A stretch of DNA of 64,000 nt from CBDDCX01 sp965226925 (GCA_965226925.1 CBDDEN010000010.1:496001-560000); one strand, 5' to 3'; shown: positions 52,532 through 61,127, numbered from the stretch's first letter. Program-made: numbers and translations. Notes: generated by a model not told the origin, from the sequence alone.

Positions 52532-53137
52532 TCAGAGCGTCTTCAGATAGGTGAGCTTCACCACTCCGGTCCGGTAGTCCCACCGGGTCTCGTTCGGGTC
52601 GAACTGGTCTCCGATCAAGTATCCGGTGTTCAGCACCAGGAACAGGTCGCTGCCCGGGGTGTGGATTCAGTCGATCCGGAAGTTGGTCGCGAGCGTCTTC
52701 GAGTCGGTGTCGTATTGGATCAACCCGTTGGCGAACAGCTTGCGGTTGATGGCGATCTCGGGTGTCAGCCCCAACACGGTAGTGGTGAAGTCACCGTTCT
52801 CCACGGGAAGCGAGATCTTGTTGCGATCCGCGCTCGCGATGAGCACCAGATGCTTGCCGGTGCTCCAGCGAACTTCTCCCTTCAGTTGGGTGCGGTCGCC
52901 GTTGAAGAAGCTCCCAGTGGAGACCGTGAACGTCCCGAAGAGGGAACGGCCGCGGTTGGTGCCGAAGACGGCGCTGAACTGGTTGAACTCGTAGTCTCCG
53001 ACCGGAATCTCCACGTTCGACCGGATGCGGAACGGAACGTCAAGTACCTCGGTCGTCCGAGTGCCCTGGAGCGTGAGATGCTCCTCCGACTCCAACATCA
53101 TCTTGGCGGCCGCTTCCATCCGGGTGGTCTGCTCCAC
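52532..53137 (-). pseudogene. DUF5916 C-terminal barrel fragment with a nonsense codon
   Basis: The fragment includes FRIRSNVEIPVGDYEFNQF, TGSFFNGDRTQLKGEVRW and ATNFRID, then TGA (52667-52669), then IHTPGSDLFLVLNTGYLI and VVKLTYLKTL to the end. The intact relative in this window reads NYIYRPGSDIYLVFDE, and other members have Trp at the stop position, so the TGA is an ordinary nonsense change (TGG to TGA). The gene's first two-thirds are absent; it meets the M16 gene near 53140. Confidence 0.75.
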
Positions 53138-53142
53138 CCCGG

Positions 53143-54609
53143 ATGCCGCGCGTGGCCGCCAACCTCTGGATTCGTATCGGATCCATGCAGGAGCCCGTGG
53201 GCCTCCATGGAATGACCCATTTCCTCGAGCACGTTATCCACCAAGGGACGACGACGGTCGGCACGAGCGACTTCGCTGCGGAGCTTCCCATCCTCCAGGA
53301 GATCCACGAAACCGAACAAGAGTTGATCGCCCAGAGGAACCTTGAGCGCAATCGGTTGAGGGAGCGGGCCGTCTTCATCGACGAGATGGCGTGGCCCGAG
53401 ACCCCCGAGTTAAAGGTGCTCCGCCAACGCCTCTACGAACTGGAGGATCAGGACAGCGGCTATCGCGACTTCTGGGCCTCGTACAACGCTTATATGGGAC
53501 ATGGAGGCTACGCCCGCCACACGGATCCGGTGCCGGCCAGCACCGAACAGGATTACATGGAGATCAACATGGCGCTCCCACGGGAGAACCTGGAGCTCTT
53601 CTTCCGTCTCGAAGCCGACCGCATGGCCAACGCGATCCTCAGGGGCTGGGAGGCGCAGCGTTTCACCGTGCTCGAACAGATCCTCGGGGGACGAGGCCGG
53701 CCGCAGACGCGCTTCAACGAGGCCATCGACGCGGTGACCGCGGCCGCGCACCCGGTCTACCGACCGGACGGAGGGCATATCCGGGACTTCGGGAACTTCA
53801 CCCGGGCCGCCCATCTGAAGATCTACGACGACTACTTCGTGCCCAACAACGCGGCGCTGGTGCTCGTCGGCGACATCACCATGGCCGAGGCCGTGCCCCT
53901 CGCGGAGCGCTACTTCGGGGAGCTGCCGCGGGGTCCCGAGCCCCCGGCCGACCTGGATATCGAGGCGGAGCCGGTGCCGGGCGGGTCGATCCGACTCGAC
54001 TGGACCGAGCCGCTCTCGCCGCAGGTGCACGTGCGCTACCGCATTCCCGGTATGGGACACCCCGACCGGCCCGTCTTCGATCTGATCGCCGCTCTGCTGA
54101 GCGGGCCCCACGGCATGGCGGGCCAGAAGCTCGCGGCGAGCGGCACGTCGGCGTCGGTCTCGGCCGACTTCCGGGTGATTCATACGTACCGCTTCGGCTC
54201 GCCCGGCGCCTTCAACCTGGTGGCGCAGGCGGGGGCCGATCGCGACCTCGGCGCCGTCGAGCGAGGGCTGCTGGCGTCCCTGGAAGACCTGCGTGCCGGC
54301 CGGATCGATCCGGGTGCCTTGGCACGTGCCCACAAGCGGCTCCGGGTCGAGTGGGCCGAGTTCCTTGCGAACCCCCAGGAGTTGGCGTTCCTGATCGGAC
54401 ACCACCACACGATGAACCACTGGAGCGTACTGCCCGCGCTGGTCGAAGCACGGGACGCCGCCACGGCGGAAGACGTGCGACGGGTGGCCCAGACCTATTT
54501 CGTGGCGTCCAACCGGGTGATCGCGGTCGCCCGTACCGAACCTCCGGAGGGGAGCGGCCCCAGTTGGCTCGACTTCCTGTGGGCAGACCTGCCGGGAGAC
54601 GGACGATGA
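53143..54609 (+). CDS. M16-family zinc peptidase, N-terminally truncated
   Basis: A 488-residue frame. It has the inverted zinc motif HFLEH (in GLHGMTHFLEHVIHQGT) and the usual downstream features (ENLELFFRLEADRM, VLEQILGGRG, IYDDYFVPNNAALVLVGD). The frame opens at VAANLWIRIGSMQEPVG, the second strand of the domain. The signal peptide and first strand (about 40-50 residues) are replaced by the DUF5916 fragment. The catalytic residues are there, but export is lost and expression is doubtful. An ATGA overlap couples it to the next gene. Confidence 0.8.
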   Translation: MPRVAANLWIRIGSMQEPVGLHGMTHFLEHVIHQGTTTVGTSDFAAELPILQEIHETEQELIAQRNLERNRLRERAVFIDEMAWPETPELKVLRQRLYELEDQDSGYRDFWASYNAYMGHGGYARHTDPVPASTEQDYMEINMALPRENLELFFRLEADRMANAILRGWEAQRFTVLEQILGGRGRPQTRFNEAIDAVTAAAHPVYRPDGGHIRDFGNFTRAAHLKIYDDYFVPNNAALVLVGDITMAEAVPLAERYFGELPRGPEPPADLDIEAEPVPGGSIRLDWTEPLSPQVHVRYRIPGMGHPDRPVFDLIAALLSGPHGMAGQKLAASGTSASVSADFRVIHTYRFGSPGAFNLVAQAGADRDLGAVERGLLASLEDLRAGRIDPGALARAHKRLRVEWAEFLANPQELAFLIGHHHTMNHWSVLPALVEARDAATAEDVRRVAQTYFVASNRVIAVARTEPPEGSGPSWLDFLWADLPGDGR

Positions 54610-56060
54610 GGGCCGCGGTGGCCGCGGTGGCGCTGCTCGCCTTTCTCGGGTGCACCGACCAGGCCGAGAATCCCCTGCCCGGTCACTCGCGACCGATCTT
54701 GGAGCACGACTGGGCGGACCCGAGCGACCTGGATCTGGGCCCCATCGGATTCACGCCGCCGGATCCCGCAGTCGCCCGCTTCGTGACGTCCAGCGGAGCC
54801 CAGGCCTACATCGTGACCGACCCCTCGGATCCGCTCGTGCGGCTGACCGCCGCACTTCCGCTCGGGCGACTGCGTGAAGGCCAAGGCGAGGCCGGGGCGT
54901 CGGCGCTCCTGGTCCGACTCTTCACGACTCGAGGCGCGACCGGGGCGAATCGGCCCCTGTCCCTCCGGCTCGCGGAGCTCGGTGCGACGCTGGGTGCCCA
55001 GGAGACGCTCGACGTGGCGACGCTGACCCTCGACGTCCTTCCCGAGGATTGGCGGACGGGGCTGGAACTGCTGGTCGAGTTGGTCCGGGATCCGGACCTC
55101 GACGCCTCCACGGTGGGCCAGTACCGGGCGGGCCCCGGATACTCGATGCCCATGGCGGGCATCGGAGGAGACGGATTCCGGCCCAAGGTGGAGCTCGAGC
55201 GCAGGGTGGCGGGGTATCCGTTGGCACCGCCTGATCCGGGAACCGCCGTCCCGCTCGGTACGCTTCGGGCTCTTGCCACACGTGCTCTGCGAGCCGATCG
55301 GGTCGTGCTGGGTGTCGGTGGGGCCGTCACGCGAGAAGACGTCGAGGAGGCCGTCGAATCGACTACGGTGGGCTGGTCCACCGGAAGAGCGCAAATGCGC
55401 ATCCCGGCGACCGTCGTGCCGACCGAGAACCCCGGTCGGTTCCATGCCGTGGACGTTCCGAGTCTGGAAGGCTGGATCGCGATCGGCAGAGCCGTGGGTC
55501 CCGTGCCGGCCTCGGACCGGGCGGCCCTCGCGGTCCTGCGGTTCATCCTGGCTGAACGTCTCAACATCGCCGCTCGTGAGATACGTGGCCTGGCGAATCG
55601 GGACGACTTCGAGATACCGGTCACCGGATCGGGAACCGGCCTGATGACCGTCCGTACCGGTGGGCGACCCGAGGCCGTGGCGCCTCTGGTCCGCTTCAGC
55701 CTGGACGAGGTACAAAGGCTCTACGATCCCTCGGCGCCGGTGACGGAGGTCGAGGTGGCGCGTGCACAGGGCTGGTTGGTGAATGCGGCTTGGCAGCCGT
55801 CTCTGGGACTGGCGACGAGCGCCAGTGCCACTTACTCCGTCGAGCAGGTGCGCCGCGGAGGCACCGATCAGTTGATGGGGTGGCCGCGGGCCGTACGGGC
55901 CGTGACGGCAGCCGACGTCAAGGCGATGGCCGAGCGATACCTCGATCCGGCCGATTTGGTGACCGTGGTGGTCGGCCCGCTGGCAAGGATCAGAGCGGCC
56001 CGGCATCCGCGGTGGCCGGTGGCCTTGGACGACCTGGAGGCGAGCCTCTCCGGAGGTTAG
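54606..56060 (+). CDS. M16-family non-catalytic partner lipoprotein
   Basis: A 484-residue protein with a lipobox (VALLAFLGC). The fold is M16 (ASALLVRLFTTRGATGANRPLS, LAELGATLGAQETLDVATLTLDVL, AVTREDVEEAV, VTAADVKAMAERYLDPADLVTVVVG), but the HxxEH motif is absent. Such subunits pair with a catalytic M16 partner, here the gene immediately upstream. The frame itself is intact. Confidence 0.82.
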   Translation: MRAAVAAVALLAFLGCTDQAENPLPGHSRPILEHDWADPSDLDLGPIGFTPPDPAVARFVTSSGAQAYIVTDPSDPLVRLTAALPLGRLREGQGEAGASALLVRLFTTRGATGANRPLSLRLAELGATLGAQETLDVATLTLDVLPEDWRTGLELLVELVRDPDLDASTVGQYRAGPGYSMPMAGIGGDGFRPKVELERRVAGYPLAPPDPGTAVPLGTLRALATRALRADRVVLGVGGAVTREDVEEAVESTTVGWSTGRAQMRIPATVVPTENPGRFHAVDVPSLEGWIAIGRAVGPVPASDRAALAVLRFILAERLNIAAREIRGLANRDDFEIPVTGSGTGLMTVRTGGRPEAVAPLVRFSLDEVQRLYDPSAPVTEVEVARAQGWLVNAAWQPSLGLATSASATYSVEQVRRGGTDQLMGWPRAVRAVTAADVKAMAERYLDPADLVTVVVGPLARIRAARHPRWPVALDDLEASLSGG

Positions 56061-56065
56061 GAGGT

Positions 56066-57496
56066 TCAGCGGTTCCAAGGCAGGCTGACGAGACTCACGG
56101 GCTTGCAGCCTTGTTGTGCCTGGCGAGTAACGATAACCCCGATGATAATGGCTATGACGCCGAAGACCGCCACTCCATGTTCACACCATCCCGTGAACCC
56201 GGTTATACCAACGAAGCCGTCCGCCCAAATCAGGACCCACGCGAGGTCACCCAGAAACCGACACTCATCGTAACACCCATAGCTCCACCAGATCATGTAG
56301 TTGAAGGCCGCGATCCCGCCGAACATCATGAGGCCTCCGCCGATCAGCCACAGGCCGATCAACGTCGCCGCATCACCTTTTCCGACGAGGCAAGATCCGC
56401 CGAACACGGTAAGGATGCCGGCCAAGAGCGCCGTCATCCACACCATCTCTTGGAACCTGCATCGGTCCGTGCTCCGTGGCGGGGAGGACTGGGGCCGGTC
56501 GGCGGAGCCGATATCTACCGCATCTGTCGGGGAGTAGTTCGGATCGGGCTCGACCGCCACCACACTAGCCGGATCTTCCGGCGGATCAACCGTACACGGA
56601 TCAAGTGGCCCAACCTGCTTCTCGACCACATCCGGGCACCCGAACGGTTGCGTCACCCGAAGCGAAGCCGTGTACGGGCCCGGAACCGCGTAACGGTGGT
56701 CCAACCCCAAGGAGCCCGAGAATGCGCTCGTTGAATAGGAGAGGCGAGGTGATCCGTCTCCAAAGTCCAACTCCAGAGCGACCTCTCCGGACCCGCCCGA
56801 GACCTCGACCCGAAGACCCACCATCCTCTCGCCAGCCTCGCAGCCCTTTGGCTGAACGGTGAGACCGACAGACGGGCACTCATCGCTACACGGGTCCAAC
56901 ACAGGGATGTCGACCGTGGATTCAAGGCAGCCGTCGCTTAGGATCCGGAACGTGGCGTGGTGAGGGCCGGGTGGCGCAAATGCGTGAGAGGTTACCGCGG
57001 TATTACCGACCAAGATCGCCGCTTCATCCGGCGCTCCCTCGCTGAATGACCATTGGTAGTACGTGTTCGCCGGGGCGCCGGAGACCATGGCGGTGAGCCC
57101 GACCATGCGCTTTTCGCCGACGCAGGCACTGCCCGAGTGGACACTCAACTCAACTGAAGGGCAGCTCGCACATACCAGACGCTCGAGTAGCACCTTGGCT
57201 TCTTCGTCACAGGTACCGGAGGCGGCCAGATCGCATCGGGCAATGATCTCGAGATCAACGTTGCCGCAAACGAAATCGCCGGCGTCGAAATCTTCCGGGG
57301 CCCGAAGGGCGACGCTCCACGGTCCCGGCTGAACGTCGAGCAGCTTCGTGGCAGCGTGGCCGTTCTGCAGGACCCGTACAGCGAGCCGACGGCAGCCGTC
57401 GGACGAGCCTTCGAAGCTGATGGTGTTTGGAGGCTGTCCAGGCGCTGGGCGTCGACCTAGAACCGAGAGCCGGTCAATCGTGATGTAGCATGCCAT
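56066..57496 (-). CDS. Uncharacterised protein with PKD-like domains and four C-terminal membrane helices
   Basis: A 476-residue protein. No signal peptide. Residues 1-110 are a Cys-containing beta-rich domain of unknown type (ISFEGSSDGCRRLAVRVLQNG, VCGNVDLEIIARCD). Two PKD-like units follow (VSGAPANTYYQWSF to PPGPHHATFRI, and VSGGSGEVALELDFGDGSP to VPGPYTASLRV), each preceded by CPSV(E/G)L. After a Pro/Ser linker come four helices (MTALLAGILTVFGGSCLV, LIGLWLIGGGLMMFGGIAAF, LAWVLIWADGFVGITGF, VFGVIAIIIGVIVT). The order, with extracellular-type domains placed before the membrane part and no leader, is unusual. No neighbour hints at a role. Confidence 0.7.
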   Translation of the reverse strand: MACYITIDRLSVLGRRPAPGQPPNTISFEGSSDGCRRLAVRVLQNGHAATKLLDVQPGPWSVALRAPEDFDAGDFVCGNVDLEIIARCDLAASGTCDEEAKVLLERLVCASCPSVELSVHSGSACVGEKRMVGLTAMVSGAPANTYYQWSFSEGAPDEAAILVGNTAVTSHAFAPPGPHHATFRILSDGCLESTVDIPVLDPCSDECPSVGLTVQPKGCEAGERMVGLRVEVSGGSGEVALELDFGDGSPRLSYSTSAFSGSLGLDHRYAVPGPYTASLRVTQPFGCPDVVEKQVGPLDPCTVDPPEDPASVVAVEPDPNYSPTDAVDIGSADRPQSSPPRSTDRCRFQEMVWMTALLAGILTVFGGSCLVGKGDAATLIGLWLIGGGLMMFGGIAAFNYMIWWSYGCYDECRFLGDLAWVLIWADGFVGITGFTGWCEHGVAVFGVIAIIIGVIVTRQAQQGCKPVSLVSLPWNR

Positions 57497-57536
57497 CGGG
57501 TCCAGACTTTCTCATCCGACTTTTCGGCTCACTCGG

Positions 57537-57728
57537 TTACAGCGAGCAGGTCATGTCCGTGGCGCAGCACATGGGTGACTTGATCTTGCCGTGCCCGTCC
57601 GGGCACTGGGACACGTCGACCGTGCTGCCGTCGTCCTTCGTCAGCGTCGCGTGCACGAGTTCCTTGCCGCACTGTCCGCAGGTCATGTTCACGCTCATGC
57701 CGCACTTCTCGCAGGTGTACGCCGCCAT
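57537..57728 (-). CDS. Small zinc-ribbon protein
   Basis: A 63-residue protein from the ATG at 57728. Two CxxC pairs (YTCEKCGMSVNMTCGQCGKE) followed by QCPDGHGK and a C-terminal MCCATDMTC suggest one or two zinc sites. It resembles short zinc-ribbon proteins of unknown role. Downstream of it is the PKD/membrane gene on the same strand. Confidence 0.65.
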   Translation of the reverse strand: MAAYTCEKCGMSVNMTCGQCGKELVHATLTKDDGSTVDVSQCPDGHGKIKSPMCCATDMTCSL

Positions 57729-57833
57729 GTTGGTCCGCTCGGGTTGATGTTGGGTGGACTGCTTACGTCTAACAACTGCAGGAACATTAGGCAAACGGAC
57801 GCGGCTCGTCACTCCCGACCGTCTTCTGTTCAG

Positions 57834-57975
57834 TCAGGCGTCGATGACCTCGACCTCATACCGACCGATCTCGGGATCGGCGGTCACGAGGGGCATGCCG
57901 CTGAGCTGGGCCTGAGCGACGAGCAGCCGGTCGAACGGATCGCGGTGGTGGTAGGGGAGACTGGCAACCCGAAGT
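57834..57975 (-). pseudogene. C-terminal fragment of a VapC-type PIN-domain toxin
   Basis: LPYHHRDPFDRLLVAQAQ is followed by MPLVTADPEIGRYEVEVIDA and a stop at 57834. This is the characteristic end of VapC ribonucleases, with the conserved RDPFDRLL and late Asp. The N-terminal half and any antitoxin are missing; upstream sequence belongs to a hydrolase fragment. Confidence 0.65.
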
Positions 57976-58008
57976 CAATGGGCCCGCGCCAGACGCCCGA
58001 GCGACGCC

Positions 58009-58317
58009 CTACGGCCAGAGATCCACGTCCGCCTTCACGTGCCGATCGAGAAACGCCAACATCCTGGGCATCCACTCGAGGCGAGCCTCCGTTCCGGCTA
58101 CGTCGTCGTACATCTCGTAGGTGACCGGCTTGTAGTAGCGGGCCGCCTCCGTGGCGAACGCCTGCATCTGCTTGTCCCGCTCGCCGGCGATGATCAGCAT
58201 GGGCGTCCCGACGTCCTGGGCGTACAGGGTCGGCGAGGCCCGCCGGAAGGTCTCGCGGTTCTCAGTGAGCAACCCCAGCTCGTACTGGTACATGTTGATG
58301 ACTGTCGAATGGCCCAA
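58009..58317 (-). pseudogene. C-terminal part of a prolyl-oligopeptidase-type alpha/beta hydrolase
   Basis: TPMLIIAGERDKQMQAFATE contains the family's catalytic Asp; VTYEMYDDVAGTEARLEWMPRMLAFLDRHVK is the last helix region, where the catalytic His would be expected but is not evident. The nucleophile Ser elbow is absent. The fragment is bounded by a VapC fragment downstream and unrelated sequence upstream. Confidence 0.5.
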
Positions 58318-58386
58318 CGGGGCAGACCTGGCGCCTAGTTTTCTCTATGAGCGAGGCGTTTCCGTCACTTAGGGCCTAGTCCCCCA

Positions 58387-58465
58387 TCAATTCGGCACCC
58401 GCCGCCTCAGCTCCTCCGCAAAGTTCTCCACCATTATCAGCTCATTGGCGCTATGCCGGCTGGGC
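58387..58465 (-). pseudogene. C-terminal relic of an M20-type peptidase
   Basis: The frame reads SRHSANELIMVENFAEELRR and then VPN and stop. This resembles the end of M20 metallodipeptidases (SANE, with the terminal helix). Nothing else of the gene remains. Confidence 0.4.
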
Positions 58466-58598
58466 ACGCCGGGGGGTACCCCCGCCCAGAGGGCCTGCGG
58501 GCTCGGTCATGGCGGACAACATGGGGCCTGGTCCGAGGAAACCACAAGAACCGGTTGGACCTCTCCGATCAGGCTCCGATCGGAGTGAGAGCGGAGCC

Positions 58599-59114
58599 CT
58601 ATGTACCCGTCGGCGTCTCCGGCGAGTGGTCGAACCCGTCCTTCGCGAACGCCAGGTACGTGAAGAAGGCGATGCTGACCATCCCCCAGGTCAGGCCGAG
58701 CACCACCCCGAGATCGATGATCCCGCGCCACGGCTGATCCACCTGCCGCACACCCACCACCAGGGCCACGATGCCGATGGTCAACAGGATCGACTTGATC
58801 TGCACGCGACGGGTCGCATGGAAGTACCCCATGCAGAAGAAGGGCGCGAAGAGCGAGCGTACCAGGTTCGGATGCTCGGCCAGGTACCGGGCCCGGGCTG
58901 CGAACCGGGGGGAGAACGACCGCTGGAAGCCCATGTATCCCTCCATGACGAGCATGGCCGCCACCCATGTCACGAGAACACCCCAGTGCAGTATCCCCAG
59001 GGGGTGGTCGAACGTCCTGACGGCGATCGGGGCCAGCCTGTAGATGGCCTCGGAGAGCAGAAGACCCATGCCACCGATGCCCCACACGGCGGCGAGCTTT
59101 CCGAGAACATTCAA
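58599..59114 (-). CDS. Integral membrane protein of unknown function
   Basis: A 171-residue protein with about four membrane helices (LGKLAAVWGIGGMGLLLSEAI, WGVLVTWVAAMLVMEGYMGF, SILLTIGIVALVVGV, IIDLGVVLGLTWGMVSIAFF). A conserved-looking cytoplasmic loop holds FHATRRVQ. It follows the DsbA/FrnE-like gene by 46 bp on the same strand, so both may be co-transcribed. Confidence 0.6.
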   Translation of the reverse strand: MNVLGKLAAVWGIGGMGLLLSEAIYRLAPIAVRTFDHPLGILHWGVLVTWVAAMLVMEGYMGFQRSFSPRFAARARYLAEHPNLVRSLFAPFFCMGYFHATRRVQIKSILLTIGIVALVVGVRQVDQPWRGIIDLGVVLGLTWGMVSIAFFTYLAFAKDGFDHSPETPTGT

Positions 59115-59160
59115 GACCGGATCCCATCGAAATCGGATCCGAACCAGGCGATCGCTCGAC

Positions 59161-59778
59161 TCATCGCCGCACCGCCCCTACCCTGCTCGCGAGCTCCTCC
59201 AGCATCGTGTACGGCTGCGCGCCCACCACGCCGAATCCCTCCGACACAAACGTGGGCACCCCTGTCACCCCCATGTCGGTGGCGCGTTCCCAATGGTCGT
59301 CGACGGCCTCGCGGTAAGTGCGACCCTCGACGATCGAACGAGCGCGCGCTCCGTCCAGCCCGACGGACGTCGCCACGTCGGCCAGCACCTCGGCCTCGGC
59401 CAGATTCAGGTTGTCGACGAAGTAGGCGCGGAAAAGCGCGTCGTGCATCGCGTCCGTCACACCCTCGTCATCGCCCCACACGGCCAGCTCCTGGGCCAGC
59501 CGGCTGTTGTACGTGTGGGTTCGATCCCCGTACTCCAGGCCCTCCTGATCCATGAGCGCCACGAGGCGCTCTCTCATGGCCGCCAACCGGTCCGCCCGGC
59601 GCCCTGCGAACAGGTCCTCGAGGGGTCGGCCCTCTACCGGCGTCTCCGGGTGAAGCGGGAAATACGTGTACCGTACGTCGAGGTCGTACTCGGCTTCCAG
59701 CCTACGAACGCGCCCGGCGCTCAGGTAGCACCAAGGTCAGACGAAGTCCGTGAAGACTTCGAGGACTCTGGTGGTCAA
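59161..59778 (-). CDS. DsbA/FrnE-family thiol oxidoreductase with TGA in place of the first active-site Cys: candidate selenoprotein
   Basis: A 205-codon frame interrupted only by TGA at 59739-59737. It reads VLEVFTDFV-TGA-PWCYLSAGRVRRLEAEYDLDV. FrnE-like proteins have CPWCY here, so the TGA sits exactly at the catalytic, more nucleophilic Cys, giving U-P-W-C if selenocysteine is inserted. The rest is a normal family member: FPLHPETPVEGRPLEDLF, ALFRAYFVDNLNLAEAEVLADVA, and the cis-Pro loop GVTGVPTFV. The start is probably TTG at 59778, after a GGATCGAG sequence. Alternatively the gene has a recent Cys-to-stop mutation. Confidence 0.78.
59702..59728 (-). promoter_or_regulatory. Candidate bacterial SECIS hairpin in the DsbA/FrnE-like gene
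   Basis: CTAC (59728-59725) pairs with GTAG (59705-59702) as a lower stem. After a small internal loop, GCGC (59720-59717) pairs with GCGC (59713-59710) around CGG. The loop begins 21 nt after the TGA, the same spacing as in the MBL/rhodanese gene. Drawn by eye only, and the upper stem is short. Confidence 0.35.
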
Positions 59779-60012
59779 TGCGCTCGATCCGCCAACGGGA
59801 CACCCGTCATATCGTTCACCCCGATCAATCTCTGTCTGTCTACGTGAAGGACCATAGGGATATCTGATAACGTGCGGGATGTACAGGTGAGGCGGGCCTG
59901 GCTCCCCATCCATTCGCCCCACCCAGGGCCCCATCGTTCAGACCGAGACACCAGGCCTACTTCAGAGGATTCAGTGGGTTTGGCAAACGTTATCAATTTT
60001 GGTACTATTTAA

Positions 60013-60207
60013 ATGGGTCGGATCCGCAGGGGTGGGTTCCTGTTCATCACGTGGAAGGGGGATCACCGACCGCGTCACGTCCATGTCTTCAGGGATGGAG
60101 CGCTCGTAGTGAAGTGGAATCTGGAGAAGGGCATGCCGATGATCGGAAAGGCCTCGAAGCGACTTCGACGTCTGATCTCCGATCTCCAGCAGGAAGGCTT
60201 CCTTTGA
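60013..60207 (+). CDS. DUF4160-family small protein (toxin-antitoxin-like)
   Basis: A 64-residue protein matching the DUF4160 pattern: FLFITWKGDHRPRHVHVFRDG and VVKWNLEKGMPM. Members usually sit in two-gene modules with a DNA-binding or DUF2442 partner. The stop overlaps the TTG start of the next gene by four bases (TTGA), supporting a coupled pair. The 230 bp upstream hold no gene and are less GC-rich just before the ATG (GGTACTATTTAA), where a promoter may be. Confidence 0.75.
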   Translation: MGRIRRGGFLFITWKGDHRPRHVHVFRDGALVVKWNLEKGMPMIGKASKRLRRLISDLQQEGFL

Positions 60208-60677
60208 AGATCCTCAGCGTACGAGCCAACAACCGGAAGAAGGCGTTCGAGCTCCAAAGCGAGGGAGGGGAGTTCTCCTTTCCTTATGCGAAGCTCGTTA
60301 TCCTGCGGGAACGGCCCCAGGACCGCATCAAGGAGGTCTTTGCGGACAAGGAGACCGGGCTCGAGGCGTTTACGTTCCGGCTCGAGTCGGGTGCGGAGGA
60401 CTCGGTCCATCTGGATGCCGTTCGGGAGTACAACCGGGATCCGGCCATCTTGAATGAGACCCTCCTCCACAATCTGACTGTGGAAGCCCTGGAAGCGCTG
60501 GAGAGCAGCGGCATGAGCAAACGGGGGCTGATCAGGGCTCTCGGCACCTCTCCCAGCCAGCTGTACCGCCTCTTGGACCCTACCTACTACGGGAAGTCCG
60601 TGGGGCAGATGGCCGCCCTCCTGCACCTGCTCGGAAAGGAAGTGGATCTGGTCGTGCGACCTTTGGTGCCGACCTGA
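60204..60677 (+). CDS. HTH regulator/antitoxin-like partner of the DUF4160 protein
   Basis: A 157-residue protein. The TTG at 60204 follows GGAAGG and overlaps the upstream stop. The N-terminal part is a DUF2442-like small beta domain (FPYAKLVILRERP, EAFTFRLESGAEDSVHLDAV). The C-terminal part is an XRE-like HTH (LESSGMSKRGLIRALGTSPSQLYRLLD, VGQMAALLHLLGKEV). A DNA-binding antitoxin or autoregulator is likely. The module sits between fragmented genes, in keeping with lateral transfer. Confidence 0.7.
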   Translation: MKILSVRANNRKKAFELQSEGGEFSFPYAKLVILRERPQDRIKEVFADKETGLEAFTFRLESGAEDSVHLDAVREYNRDPAILNETLLHNLTVEALEALESSGMSKRGLIRALGTSPSQLYRLLDPTYYGKSVGQMAALLHLLGKEVDLVVRPLVPT

Positions 60678-60739
60678 TTCCATTTCGAGCGCATCCACCG
60701 CCAACCGGTCCTCATCGGACGATAGACGGTCATGTCCCG

Positions 60740-61127
60740 ATACTCTACCTCCCCACCCGGCCGAGGTGGCCAACTGTGGCCGCATGCTGCCCATGTTGGA
60801 CGAGAGGTACATGTGGTCGTGGAGCCCCACGATGCCCGGCATGACCGTGTGCCCCGACAGGTCGAAGACCTCGGCGCCCGCGGGCACCGGGACCGATCCG
60901 AAGGCCCCCACCGCCTCGATGTCGCCGTCGCGTATCAGAACCGTCTGGTCCTCGACCGCCTCGGCGCCCGTTCCGTCGATGACGGCCACGTGGGTGAGCG
61001 CCACCACGGGCGCGTCGGTCCGAACCAGGTTGGGCGCCTGCGCGGCGACCTCCACCGCGGACAGTCCGATGGCCAATATGCCCAACGTCGCCAACACCGG
61101 GCTCCGCTCCAAACCTTTCGTCGTCAT
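60740..61127 (-). pseudogene. Amidohydrolase, N-terminal fragment
   Basis: The fragment has a signal peptide (ATLGILAIGLSAVEVAAQ) and the first domain of an amidohydrolase (VIDGTGAEAVEDQTVLIRDG, LSGHTVMPGIVGLHDHMYLS, including the HDH metal motif), ending near QLATSAG. Beyond about 60740 the frame continues only as antisense of the HTH gene, so the rest of the enzyme is gone. Confidence 0.7.

Noticed and set aside
52667..52669. TGA in the DUF5916 fragment as a third recoding site or as Trp
   Set aside because: The family has Trp here, not Cys; the gene is already truncated; and TGA clearly acts as a normal stop elsewhere (for example at the ends of the rhodanese gene, the pilin gene and the IS3 orfA). 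Ordinary nonsense mutation is the simplest reading.
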